Shown: in pieces, positions 24,387 through 32,844 of the stretch
Position numbering within the stretch: position 1 is the first letter of the stretch
How the letters are laid out: every line of letters begins with the position of its first letter
Assembly: GCA_026414705.1 (NCBI GenBank)
Contig: JAOAIM010000018.1
Location: 1 to 33,394 of the forward strand
Reading direction: 5' to 3'
DNA from: Verrucomicrobiia bacterium
GTDB taxonomy: Bacteria; Verrucomicrobiota; Verrucomicrobiia; Limisphaerales; JAOAIM01
DNA length: 33,394 nt
Program-made: the position numbers and the translations under genes
Notes under the pieces: model-generated
The model's database searches: none
Told to the model about the DNA's origin: nothing
The model's input: the letters and a program-made list of their open reading frames with translations, nothing else

Positions 24387-25871
24387 ATGAGCGCCATGCA
24401 ACCCGTCATCGTGTCCCCGGAATCGCGCGAGCCGACGGTTTCGCTTGGGGAAATGTTGGGCTGGATTCGGCAGATCGTGGGCTTTGGCACGCGGCGACCC
24501 GGCTACCGGCAAAGTCTGCAACTGGAGGAATGGCTTGAGGAGACGTGGCGTCGGTTTGGGTTGGCGGAGGTGCGACGCGAACCGGTGGCGGTGAACGGCT
24601 GGTGGCCGGAGCAGAGCGGGCTGGTGATTCCGGGCGAAAACACCGAGCTGCCGTGTTTTGCGATTCCCTACACGGCCTGGACCGGGGCGGCGGGCCTTGA
24701 GGCGGAGCTGGTGTTCGTGGGCGAGGGCACGCCGCAGGATTTTGAGTCGCGCGAGGTGCGGGACCGAATTGTCGTGGTGGAGATGCGTTTTGCGGTGCTG
24801 GTGGGCGCGGCGCTGAAGCAGGGCGCGCGCTTCGTTTGTGACGCGGCGGGGAGCATTCCCGATGGTCCGCTGCACGTGGCCAACTGGCTCATTCGCAACT
24901 TCGGGGCTTACTACGAAGCGGCGCGACGCGGCGCGGCGGGGCTGGTGGGGTTGTTGGTGGACGCGCCGGTGGACGGGTGCGAGTTTTATGTGCCTTACGA
25001 CGGTTTCATGAAACGCCTGCCCGCGGTGTGGGTGGGCCGCGAACACGCCGATCACCTCCGGGCGCTGGCCCGCTCGGGCGTCAGGGCGCGGCTGGTGAGC
25101 ACGGGCGAACATCGCGTGGTGAACTCGCACAACGTCGTGGGCGTGTTGCCGGGTCGCGGCGCCGGCGCGGGCGGCTCGAACGAAAACATCATCGTGACCT
25201 GCCATCATGACGCGCCGTTTGCCTCGGCGGTGGAGGACGCTTCGGGACTGGCGGTGTTGCTGGCGTTGGCGCGAGAGTTTGCGGCGCGAGCGGCAGCCGG
25301 CAAGCGGCTGGCGCGTGACCTGATTTTTGTGGCGGCTTCGGGCCATTTTCACGGCGGGATTGGGAATCGTAGCTTTGTGGAGCGACACGCCGAAGGATTG
25401 TTGCGCCGGACGGTGGCGGCGTTTGGAGTCGAGCACATTGCCGAAGAGGTCGAGGCCGATGGCTCGGGCGGGTATCGCCTGACCGGACGGCCGGAGGTGC
25501 GGGCGTTGTTTTTCGATGGCAGCGCCGCTTTCGCGCAGGTGCTCGCCCAGGAGGCGCAAAGAGCGGGGTTGGAGCGGTTGATTTGCGCGGATGCCTACGC
25601 CTTTGGCCCGGAGCCGCCCTGTGACAGCGCGCCCTTTTTCACAGCGGGCGTCCCCTCCGCCTGCCACATCTCCGGCCCGCTCTACCTGTTCGATCCGCAC
25701 GACACCACCGACAAGGTGCGCGTGGCTGATCTGGTGCCGGTGGCGCGGTTTTTCGCGCGGGTGATTGCGCAGGTGGACGCGATGGAGGCCGGCGCGCTGG
25801 CCGGCGGAATGAAACGACCTCGTGGCTCGCCGCCGCCTCCGCCGCCGCCGTGGTTTCGCCCGCCGGATTGA
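24387..25871 (+). CDS. M28-like peptidase homologue with PA-type insert, active site altered
   Basis: A 494-residue protein with the layout of a family M28 aminopeptidase carrying a protease-associated insert (about 100-240). Metal positions H273/D275 (CHHDAP), D284 (VEDASG) and H438 (DPHDTTDKV) match the family. The usual EExGLxGS segment that supplies the general base and a metal ligand is instead SGHFHGGIGNRSF (318-330), with His320 and Phe321 in place of the two Glu. The third-ligand region, FGVEHIAEEV, is also unusual. The C-terminus is a Pro-rich tail. No signal peptide is evident. It may use different ligands or be non-catalytic. ATG 24387 is likely, with ATG 24396 possible. Confidence 0.75.
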   Translation: MSAMQPVIVSPESREPTVSLGEMLGWIRQIVGFGTRRPGYRQSLQLEEWLEETWRRFGLAEVRREPVAVNGWWPEQSGLVIPGENTELPCFAIPYTAWTGAAGLEAELVFVGEGTPQDFESREVRDRIVVVEMRFAVLVGAALKQGARFVCDAAGSIPDGPLHVANWLIRNFGAYYEAARRGAAGLVGLLVDAPVDGCEFYVPYDGFMKRLPAVWVGREHADHLRALARSGVRARLVSTGEHRVVNSHNVVGVLPGRGAGAGGSNENIIVTCHHDAPFASAVEDASGLAVLLALAREFAARAAAGKRLARDLIFVAASGHFHGGIGNRSFVERHAEGLLRRTVAAFGVEHIAEEVEADGSGGYRLTGRPEVRALFFDGSAAFAQVLAQEAQRAGLERLICADAYAFGPEPPCDSAPFFTAGVPSACHISGPLYLFDPHDTTDKVRVADLVPVARFFARVIAQVDAMEAGALAGGMKRPRGSPPPPPPPWFRPPD

Positions 25872-26039
25872 GCGGGTCGGGCAGCGGCCGACGCGGCTTG
25901 AGCGGGGCGTGCGCACGCGCGCTGCGGGAGCTTTGCCGCCACTTCCGTCAACTCGCAGGGGCCGGGCCGGCGCGGCGAGAACGCCGTTGGCGGATGGCGA
26001 GAGAAACGCGGGGCGAATTCCGAGGCGGTCAGCGGGCCT

Positions 26040-27674
26040 TCAACGGTTCAATTCCACGCGCGCCGTTTCGCGGTCACATTGCAAATAGCCCAGACCGCGA
26101 GCGGCCTTTTGAAGCACAACGCCCCGGAAGATGCGGGACAGGCCGCTGGCCGGGTCGGCCACTCTTCCCATGAACGTGCCGCTGCCGCGGGAGATGCTCA
26201 TCGAAAGCCGATTCGGGCCGAGCGGGAGGACCTTGTCGTTCGGGCCCAGAGCGATGGGGTTGATCGCAGGGCTGGCGAGACACGGGCCGTCAAACACCAC
26301 CTGCCCGTTGGTGAACCCCAGCGCCGAATCGGCCGCCGTCAGCGGCGGGACGAACACCGAACCGATTGCATCGAACGCCGCGGCAAAGCCTGCCGGATAA
26401 AAGCGCGCCGCCGCGTCGGATGGTTTGATCCACACGATGCTGCCGCGCAGATCGTCAGAGGTCCGGCTTTCAAAAATGATCCATCCCAGCGCGCAGCCGC
26501 GTCCGCCGTAAAGGCTCGCGTACAAGGGCCAGGCGCCGTCGGGCGAGAGCCAGGCGGTTTGGCTCATGCGCGTGTCATCCGCCAGCATGCCCGAAAAGGT
26601 CAGCCGGCCGGCCGGTGAAACGCGCAACGTGCCCGCGCCGTGCCCGGCGGGCAGGTTGCGGTCGTTGGACTTGCCGAGCAGAGCCATCGTGTAATTGCCG
26701 GTCAGCGGGCACGGGCGGGTGACGGAATCGAACACGACACGATCGCCACTCAGCATGGCAACCCACTCTCGCCCGTCACCTACGGTCCCCAGCACCCGGT
26801 CATTGTTGCCCTTGTCTCCGAATTGCAGTTTCAGGTTCAGGGGCGACCCGTCGCTGCGAGCGAGCGTTTGTTCGGCCAGGCCATTGATCGGAAGCATGCC
26901 GCTGAAGGGGATGCGGAGTCCCCCAAGTTGCAAACGGCCCGAATAGGTGCCGCGCGCCGTCAGCGTCAGGGTGAAGAATCCGGCGCGGTCGTGACGCACG
27001 CCGTTGGTTTCGTAGAACAGCCCGTTGTATTGGCCCGCCAGCGGCGCAAAGGGACTCGGGATGAAAGTCGCCTCCAGAAACAAGCCCGGTTGCATGACGA
27101 AATTCAGGCGCGGCTCGCTCGAACGAACCGTGCCGCTCCAGCCGGCAAACACGTAACCGGCCATCGGCACGGCCGCGACCGTGTAGGTTTTCCAGAGGGC
27201 CAGGTTGCGCCCACTGTAGTCGGGGCTGATGTAACCCTGCCCGCGCACCCGAAACACCGGTCGCGCAGTCGCGCTCGATTGCAGTCCCCAGGGCGCCCAC
27301 ATCACTTCGTTGGACGGGGCGCTTTCGCCGCCGAGTGCATCCAGAGCGGTCACCGCAAAATACAGCGCGGGAGCGGGCGGCAGGTTGTTCAACTCAACCT
27401 CCGTGACGTTGCCGACCGAGATGACGTTGGTGTAACGGCGACTGGCCCCGCCGACATAAACGTTGTAGCCGACGACGTTCGGGTCAGGGCTGGCATCCCA
27501 AACCAGGCGCAAGCCTCCGAGCGCGCGCGTTTCGAGGGCCGGAAACAAAGCCAGACTCGACGCGAGCAAAAACGCGCAGCGCAACAGGACGCCACCATCC
27601 CCGCTCCGGCGGTTTGCGGAGGAGTTCCGCCGCGAAGGGGACACACGCACGGCGCTGGTCGGTTGACAGGTCAA
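26040..27674 (-). CDS. Secreted FN3 and InlB-like repeat protein, unknown function
   Basis: A protein of up to 544 residues. A basic N-terminus and hydrophobic stretch (LLRCAFLLASSLALFPALETRALG, about 30-53) act as signal peptide. A fibronectin type III domain follows (LVWDASPDPNVVGYNVYVGG to SAPSNEV, about 57-125), then a divergent InlB B-repeat (KTYTVAAVPMAGYVFAGWSG..LEATFIPS, about 160-208). The rest contains two related beta-rich modules starting GQYNGLFYETNGV and GNYTMALLGKSND, and ends in GTFMGRVADPASGLSRIFRGVVLQK. I associate this C-terminal region with many verrucomicrobial surface proteins. The start is uncertain: TTG 27674, GTG 27650 or GTG 27644; no ATG is in frame upstream of the signal. 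Confidence 0.8.
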   Translation of the reverse strand: MTCQPTSAVRVSPSRRNSSANRRSGDGGVLLRCAFLLASSLALFPALETRALGGLRLVWDASPDPNVVGYNVYVGGASRRYTNVISVGNVTEVELNNLPPAPALYFAVTALDALGGESAPSNEVMWAPWGLQSSATARPVFRVRGQGYISPDYSGRNLALWKTYTVAAVPMAGYVFAGWSGTVRSSEPRLNFVMQPGLFLEATFIPSPFAPLAGQYNGLFYETNGVRHDRAGFFTLTLTARGTYSGRLQLGGLRIPFSGMLPINGLAEQTLARSDGSPLNLKLQFGDKGNNDRVLGTVGDGREWVAMLSGDRVVFDSVTRPCPLTGNYTMALLGKSNDRNLPAGHGAGTLRVSPAGRLTFSGMLADDTRMSQTAWLSPDGAWPLYASLYGGRGCALGWIIFESRTSDDLRGSIVWIKPSDAAARFYPAGFAAAFDAIGSVFVPPLTAADSALGFTNGQVVFDGPCLASPAINPIALGPNDKVLPLGPNRLSMSISRGSGTFMGRVADPASGLSRIFRGVVLQKAARGLGYLQCDRETARVELNR

Positions 27675-27882
27675 ATTCAGGCCCAGTCATAGCCCACCGT
27701 GCGCTGACTTGAAAAGGCAATTCTCCCGAGACCTCGGATCATCCGCCTGACGGCGAATCACCGCGCGGCGACAAGGTTTCCCTCGCCTGCCAAACCGCAG
27801 CGGCCAGAGCGTGTCCGGTTGGCTGCCGCCGAGCCGGTTTTGAATTGAAGCGCCTCGCTGCCGCTCGCCAGAATCCGCGCCC

Positions 27883-28704
27883 GTGAGCGAGCTTTTGAAC
27901 CCGGCGCTCCTGTGGCTGGGCCGGTTGCATCCGCTGCTGGTCCATCTGCCCATCGGTTTTCTGATCCTGTTGGCCATTCTGGAATGCGCCGCCGGCACGA
28001 CCCGGTTTCGCGCAGCCGCCGCCGCGCGGCCGCTCGTGCTGGTGGCCTCGATGCTTTCGGCACTTGTCGCCGCCGCCTGCGGGTGGTTGCTCGCGCGCGA
28101 GGGCGATTACGCGCCCGGCGCGCTGGCGTGGCATCGCTGGTTGGGCACGGCGCTGGTGCCGGCGGTGCTGGTGCTGGGCGCGTTGGGACGAACGCCGGGC
28201 CTGGCGTATCGGCTCTGGCTCGCGGGCACAGTGGTGTTGTTGGTGGTCACCGGACATTTCGGCGGCACTCTGGTGCGGGGAGAGGATTACCTCTTGCCCT
28301 GGCGTTGGAGCGAACGCGCGCGCGACCCACGCGCCGACAGCGCGAGTGCGGCCCCGATGGAGGCGGCAAGCCCGACGATTTACAGTGCGCTGGTTCAACC
28401 GGTCTTGGAACAGTACTGCGTCGGCTGCCACGGGCCCGAAAAGGCCAAGGCGCGCCTGCGGCTGGACACAGCCGAAGGGGTTTTTGCCGGAGGCGATTCC
28501 GGCCCGGTCATCGAACCGGGCCGCGCGAGCCGAAGCCTGTTGATCAAACGTCTGCGACTGCCCCTGGACTCCGACGAGCACATGCCCCCCGACGGCAAAC
28601 CGCAACCGCATCCGCACCAGATCGCGCTGCTGGAATGGTGGATCAATCTGGGCGCGCCCACCAACCGGTTGCTCGGCGAACTGTCTCTGCCCAACGTGCC
28701 ATGA
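27883..28704 (+). CDS. DUF2231 membrane module fused to a planctomycete-type cytochrome c
   Basis: A 273-residue protein. The first 130 residues form four transmembrane helices with conserved histidines (LHPLLVHLPIGF, AWHRWLG, TGHFGG) typical of DUF2231. A linker then leads to a periplasmic cytochrome c domain of the PSCyt1 type: heme-binding CVGCH (179-183), the LRLDTAEGVFAGGDSG segment, and HMPPDGKPQPHPHQIALLEWWINLGAP with Met234 as a likely axial ligand. It probably passes electrons to or from a membrane partner; the membrane histidines could bind heme b, but that is inference. The start is GTG 27883. Its stop overlaps the start of the esterase gene (ATGA). Confidence 0.87.
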   Translation: MSELLNPALLWLGRLHPLLVHLPIGFLILLAILECAAGTTRFRAAAAARPLVLVASMLSALVAAACGWLLAREGDYAPGALAWHRWLGTALVPAVLVLGALGRTPGLAYRLWLAGTVVLLVVTGHFGGTLVRGEDYLLPWRWSERARDPRADSASAAPMEAASPTIYSALVQPVLEQYCVGCHGPEKAKARLRLDTAEGVFAGGDSGPVIEPGRASRSLLIKRLRLPLDSDEHMPPDGKPQPHPHQIALLEWWINLGAPTNRLLGELSLPNVP

Positions 28705-29336
28705 ACCTCCACAGCGAACTGATCCCGGCCCGCCAGCGCGAGTCCCGCGCCCTGATGCTCATGCTTCACGGACTGGGCGACAGCCTCGAAGGCTACCGCT
28801 GGTGGCCCGACGCGATGGGCCTGCCGTGGATGAACTACCTGCTGGTCAACGCGCCCGACGAATACTTTGGCGGCTGGTCGTGGTTTGATTTCACGGGCGA
28901 CATCGTGCCCGGGGTGCAGCGCAGTCGCCGGCTGCTCTTTGAGTTGCTCGACCAGATGCGGGCGAAAGGTTTTCCAACCGAGCTGACGACGATCGGCGGG
29001 TTTTCACAGGGCGGCCTGATGAGCGTGGAGGTGGGCCTGCGCTACCCGCACCGGTTGGCGGGCATTGTCTGCATCAGCGGGTTTGTGTGCGAACCGGAAA
29101 AACTCGTCGAAGAAATGCCGCCGGTGGCGTTTGAGCAGCGGCTCTTGATCACGCACGGGACGATTGATCCGTTGATTCCCTTTGCCGAGGTGCGCGAACA
29201 GGTGAACATCCTCAAAGCCGCCGGACTGCGTGTCGAATGGCACGAACTGGTCAAGGAACACACCATCGCGGGCGAGGAGGAACTCGACCTGATCCGGCGG
29301 TTTGTGAAAGCCGGTTATTCCGCGGCCGCCGGCTGA
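28701..29336 (+). CDS. Alpha/beta-hydrolase, carboxylesterase/phospholipase type
   Basis: A 211-residue serine hydrolase. The oxyanion region is LMLHGLGDSLEGYRWWP (20-36), the nucleophile elbow GGFSQGG puts Ser102 in the active site, Asp156 lies in HGTIDPLIPF and His187 in KEHTIAGEE. This is the carboxylesterase 2 / lysophospholipase-like family (YpfH, EstB), cytoplasmic here because no signal peptide is seen. The natural substrate is unknown. ATG 28701 overlaps the stop of the DUF2231-cytochrome gene by 4 nt, so the two are translationally coupled. Confidence 0.92.
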   Translation: MNLHSELIPARQRESRALMLMLHGLGDSLEGYRWWPDAMGLPWMNYLLVNAPDEYFGGWSWFDFTGDIVPGVQRSRRLLFELLDQMRAKGFPTELTTIGGFSQGGLMSVEVGLRYPHRLAGIVCISGFVCEPEKLVEEMPPVAFEQRLLITHGTIDPLIPFAEVREQVNILKAAGLRVEWHELVKEHTIAGEEELDLIRRFVKAGYSAAAG

Positions 29337-29454
29337 ACCGCCGGGGCGGCAACCAAGCCCCGGTCAACGGGTCGGCCGGCCATTCGTCTCGGGACGAATC
29401 TCGCCAGGAGGCCGCCGCAGTTGAAGCGGCGACAAAAATTTTTCAACTCCGGGT

Positions 29455-29482
29455 TTGACATCGGGGCGGCTCGCGCTAAAGT
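29455..29482 (+). promoter_or_regulatory. Sigma70-type promoter of the FecR-domain gene
   Basis: A perfect -35, TTGACA (29455-29460), and a -10, TAAAGT (29477-29482), are 16 nt apart. The start of transcription would be near 29489, giving a leader of about 20 nt before ATG 29510. An A-tract followed by a T-tract (29433-29443) lies just upstream and could act as an UP element. Confidence 0.6.
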
Positions 29483-29509
29483 TCGGGCAAAGAACAACTT
29501 CGAGCGCCT

Positions 29510-30262
29510 ATGAAACAGAACCGCATGTTCCTGAACTGGTTGGTGGGGGTTGGTTTGGCGTTTTGCATGGTCTCCAGCGCCGTTGCCCAGGCGATGGGCG
29601 AACGAACCGCCCAAGTGGTCCGCATCAAGGGCCAGGCCCGTTATTCGACCGGTAACAATGTTTGGCAGCCGTTGGAAGTGGGCACGACCATCCGCGCCGG
29701 TTACGTCATTCAAACCGCTGCCGATTCGTTCGTGGACCTGGTGTTGGGCGAAACGGCGCCCGGTCCGTCGCGCGTCATCGTGGGCAACGTCATCACCTAC
29801 ACCCCGCGCGTCGAGCAGGACGTGATTCGCATCTTTTCCGACAGCGTGCTGGCTTTCGACAAGCTGGCCATGATGAAGTCCGGCGCCGATGAGGTCACCG
29901 ACACCCAACTGGATTTGCGCGCGGGCAAAATTTTCGGTTCAGTCCGCAAGCTTTCGCCGGCCTCCCGGTATGAGGTGAAACTGCCCAACGGTGTGGCAGG
30001 CGTTCGCGGCACGACTTTCACGATCACCGCCGCCGGCGTGATTGAAGTGACCACCGGTTCGGTGGTGGTCTCGTGGACCGGGCCCGATGGCAAGCCGATG
30101 AGTCAAATCGTCAACGCCGGTTATCAGTTCGACCTGCGCACGCTCTCGCTGACGCCCCTGCCTCCGGAGAAGCAGGGCCAGCCCTACATCAGCAGCGTCT
30201 CGGTCGCGCGCGAAGTGGCGATTGACCAGACCATTTACTACGTCTCGCCCAGAGTGCCCTAG
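29510..30262 (+). CDS. Secreted FecR-domain protein
   Basis: A 250-residue exported protein. The signal peptide (MKQNRMFLNWLVGVGLAFCMVS) has a cleavage site after AVA (26). The FecR-type domain (PF04773-like) spans about 60-165: GTTIRAGYVIQTAADSFVDLVL, LDLRAGKIFGSVRKL, YEVKLPNGVAGVRGTTFTI and TGSVVVSW. FecR domains occur in envelope signalling and in many planctomycete and verrucomicrobial secreted proteins. There is no N-terminal sigma-regulator helix and no transmembrane segment after the signal, so it is not a classical anti-sigma factor. It has its own promoter. A terminator separates it from a CHASE2 cyclase gene 78 nt downstream, and such pairing suggests a shared envelope role. Confidence 0.88.
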   Translation: MKQNRMFLNWLVGVGLAFCMVSSAVAQAMGERTAQVVRIKGQARYSTGNNVWQPLEVGTTIRAGYVIQTAADSFVDLVLGETAPGPSRVIVGNVITYTPRVEQDVIRIFSDSVLAFDKLAMMKSGADEVTDTQLDLRAGKIFGSVRKLSPASRYEVKLPNGVAGVRGTTFTITAAGVIEVTTGSVVVSWTGPDGKPMSQIVNAGYQFDLRTLSLTPLPPEKQGQPYISSVSVAREVAIDQTIYYVSPRVP

Positions 30263-30288
30263 GCGCTCGGCCCTGGGCGGGCGATTTC

Positions 30289-30325
30289 AAAGACCGAAGC
30301 GACCTTGTGTTGCTTCGGTCTTTTT
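30289..30325 (+). terminator. Intrinsic terminator/attenuator between fecR-like and cyclase genes
   Basis: AAAGACCGAAGC (30289-30300) pairs perfectly with GCTTCGGTCTTT (30312-30323) around an 11-nt loop, and the right arm runs into five T residues. It ends 15 nt before the GTG of the cyclase gene, so read-through would act as partial coupling of the two genes. Confidence 0.85.
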
Positions 30326-30340
30326 GTTTAGTTCGGTCTC

Positions 30341-32647
30341 GTGAAGCTCCACGGCCCCTGGCGGGCGCCCGCGCTCATCACCGGCGCCGTCCTCGCGCTG
30401 GTCGCTCTGGCGCGTGTGGCGCAACCCGGTTTTTTGGAGCGGCTCGAACGCCTCACCTACGATCAGCGCGTGCGTCTGGCGCTGCGGTTTCCCGCGCCGG
30501 TGGCGACCAACCTCGGTTTCGTTTTCATGAGTGACGAGAGCATCGCCGCGGTCAAAAGCGGCGAACTCGGCTATCGCTTCGGACTTTACTGGCCGCGCCA
30601 GGTCTATGGCCGACTCATCGAAGAACTGGCGACGCAGGGCGCCGAGGTGGTGGCCATGGACGTGTTGTTTGGCGAGTTGCGCGAGGATCATCCCAGCGTG
30701 CACCTGGCCGACGGGCAGTTCATCGAATCGGACGAGTACTTCGCGCATCAACTGCGACGTGCTGGGAACGTCATCCTGGCCACCACGCCGGAGTTGGAGC
30801 CGCCACCACTGTTCGCCACCAACGCCGCCGCGCTGGGCGACATTTCCACGGACAAAGACCCCGACGGCAGCCTGCGCCGGGCACGCCTGTTTCGCACCTA
30901 TCGGCGCTGGCATCCGCTGTTCAAACAGGTCGAGGCCGATCCCGGTTACGGAATTGATTTGCGGCAGGCGCGCTGCGAGCCGGGCCGCATCGTTCTGCCG
31001 CGCGCCAACGGCGAAGAGATCGTTGTGCCCGTGGACGAGGAGAATCGGTTTGACCTGGCCGATTTTGTCGGGGAGCACCTGCCGCCGGGCACACCCCGCA
31101 AAGCCCGGGCGTTCACCGAGGAGCGCGTCTGGCACATGGGCGTGGTGCTGGCCGCGCGCGCGCTGGGGTTGGACCTGGATCGTGCCCAGGTGGACCTGCG
31201 CGCCGGGCGTGTCCTGCTGCGCTCCACCAACGGCCTGGAACGCATCATCCCGCTGGAACGCGACGGGACATTCTGGATTGACTGGTGCCTGCCGCCGGAT
31301 GATCCCCGCCTGGCCGCCGAACCGGTGCACCGGCTGCTCTGGCAGCACAAACAGCGATTACTGGGCCAGACCAACGGCCTGTCGGAAAACTGGCGCGGCC
31401 GGCTCGCCGTCATCGGCTCCAGCGCGCAAGGCAACGACCTGACCGACCGCGGCATCACGCCCATCGCCGAGCGCGAAACGCTGCTCGTGAGCAAGCACTG
31501 GAACGTGGCCAATTCCATTCTCACGGGCCGATTTGTCCGACGCTCGTCGCTGGGCACCGACCTGGCCCTGCTGACGTCGCTGGCCGTGCTCACGGCCATG
31601 ATCACCTGGCGCTGGCGCGCCTTCACGGCCTCCGGCGCCGTGGCATTGCTGGCGCTCCTCTATGCCGCAACGGCCGCGGCGGTTTATGTCCACCACCGTT
31701 ACTGGCTGCCGATCGTGCTGCCGATTGGCGGCGCGATGTTGCTGCCCCACGGATTGCTCGTCACCTACCGCGTGGTGTTTGAGGAGCGGGAACGCCGCCG
31801 CGTCAAACACATCTTCTCCAAGGTCGTTTCGCCCGAGGTCGTCAACGAACTGCTTCAGGCCGAGACCCTCTCACTGGGGGGCACGCGACGCGAGGTGACG
31901 GTGCTCTTTGCCGATGTGCGCGGGTTCACCGAGTTGACCGACCGCACGCATGAGCGCGTGGCCGAATACGTGAGCCGTCACGGCCTCTCGCCCCGGGCGG
32001 CCGAGGCCTGCTACGAGGAGTTCGCGCGCGAACTGCTCGCCACGGTCAACCTGTATCTGTCAGCCGTCGCCGATGCCGTCAAAGCGCAGGGCGGCACGCT
32101 CGACAAATACATTGGCGATTGCGTCATGGCGTTCTGGGGCGCGCCCCAATCCAATCCGCATCACGCCGTGGCGTGCGTTCGCGCGGCCATGGACGCCCAA
32201 CGCCGCATCCACGAACTCAATCAGCGTCGCGCGGCCGAGAATCCCCAACGCGAGTTGGAAAACCGGGCGCGCGCTGTCGCCGGCCTGCCACCCCGCCCGT
32301 TGCTACCCACGCTCGCTCTGGGCACGGGCATTAACACCGGCACCGTCACCGTCGGCCTCATGGGCTCGGACGCGCACCTGTGGAACTACACGATCTTCGG
32401 GCGCGAGGTGAACCTCGCCAGCCGACTCGAGGGCGTCTCCGGGCGCGGCCGCATCATCATCAGCGAAACCACCTACCAACACCTCCAACGCGATGATCCG
32501 GCACTGGCCGCCACCTGCGTGGAACTCGAACCGGTCACGCCCAAGGGGTTCAACCGCCCGATCCGAATTTTTGAAGTACCCTGGCTGCCGCCCGAGGCGA
32601 AAGCCGAATCGTTCCAGACCCTCATGATCGCCAGGCCCGACTCCTGA
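30341..32647 (+). CDS. CHASE2-domain adenylate cyclase
   Basis: A 768-residue membrane enzyme that makes cAMP in response to an outside signal. An N-terminal helix (about 11-28) is followed by an extracytoplasmic CHASE2 sensor (about 30-390; FMSDESIAAV, GAEVVAMDVLF, LAVIGSSAQGNDLTDR), then three transmembrane helices (about 400-480) and a class III cyclase domain (about 515-745). Metal-binding Asp525 (LFADVRGFT) and Asp593 (DKYIGD), the adenine-selecting Lys589 and Thr684, and N691/R695 (NLASR) are present, so adenylate rather than guanylate cyclase. The two Asp are 68 residues apart, about 24 more than usual, owing to an insert (HERVAEYVSRHGLSPRAAEA). The start is GTG 30341, 15 nt past a terminator. 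Confidence 0.93.
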   Translation: MKLHGPWRAPALITGAVLALVALARVAQPGFLERLERLTYDQRVRLALRFPAPVATNLGFVFMSDESIAAVKSGELGYRFGLYWPRQVYGRLIEELATQGAEVVAMDVLFGELREDHPSVHLADGQFIESDEYFAHQLRRAGNVILATTPELEPPPLFATNAAALGDISTDKDPDGSLRRARLFRTYRRWHPLFKQVEADPGYGIDLRQARCEPGRIVLPRANGEEIVVPVDEENRFDLADFVGEHLPPGTPRKARAFTEERVWHMGVVLAARALGLDLDRAQVDLRAGRVLLRSTNGLERIIPLERDGTFWIDWCLPPDDPRLAAEPVHRLLWQHKQRLLGQTNGLSENWRGRLAVIGSSAQGNDLTDRGITPIAERETLLVSKHWNVANSILTGRFVRRSSLGTDLALLTSLAVLTAMITWRWRAFTASGAVALLALLYAATAAAVYVHHRYWLPIVLPIGGAMLLPHGLLVTYRVVFEERERRRVKHIFSKVVSPEVVNELLQAETLSLGGTRREVTVLFADVRGFTELTDRTHERVAEYVSRHGLSPRAAEACYEEFARELLATVNLYLSAVADAVKAQGGTLDKYIGDCVMAFWGAPQSNPHHAVACVRAAMDAQRRIHELNQRRAAENPQRELENRARAVAGLPPRPLLPTLALGTGINTGTVTVGLMGSDAHLWNYTIFGREVNLASRLEGVSGRGRIIISETTYQHLQRDDPALAATCVELEPVTPKGFNRPIRIFEVPWLPPEAKAESFQTLMIARPDS

Positions 32648-32663
32648 GGCGGGCGCGCCCGCC
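32648..32663. terminator. GC palindrome directly after the cyclase stop codon
   Basis: A perfect 16-nt palindrome with 8-nt arms (GGCGGGCG/CGCCCGCC) begins immediately after the cyclase stop codon (32645-32647). There is no U-tract, so it is not a standard intrinsic terminator; it could stabilise the transcript end. The 197 nt between the cyclase and the next gene contain nothing else I recognise. Confidence 0.3.
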
Positions 32664-32844
32664 AAATCGCATCAACCGTCGGTGAGGCCTCACCCTGCGT
32701 CGAGCCGGCCCGATTAAACCGCATCGCGGACAACGGCGCGTTGGTGTGCGTCGCCGAAAACACGCCCGTGCCGTCGGCCCGCAGCCTGCGCCGCAGCACA
32801 CGGCGGCGGCCGGCCTCCAACTTCCATTGTCCGCCCTCGCGCTG

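Noticed and set aside
24264-25916. A 550-codon open frame on the minus strand opposite the M28-like gene
   Set aside because: Arg/His-rich composition without domains; the plus-strand frame encodes the recognisable protein.
29510-30262. Classical FecR anti-sigma regulator with an iron-uptake operon
   Set aside because: It has a cleavable signal peptide and lacks a cytoplasmic sigma-binding region; no ECF sigma factor or TonB receptor is next to it.
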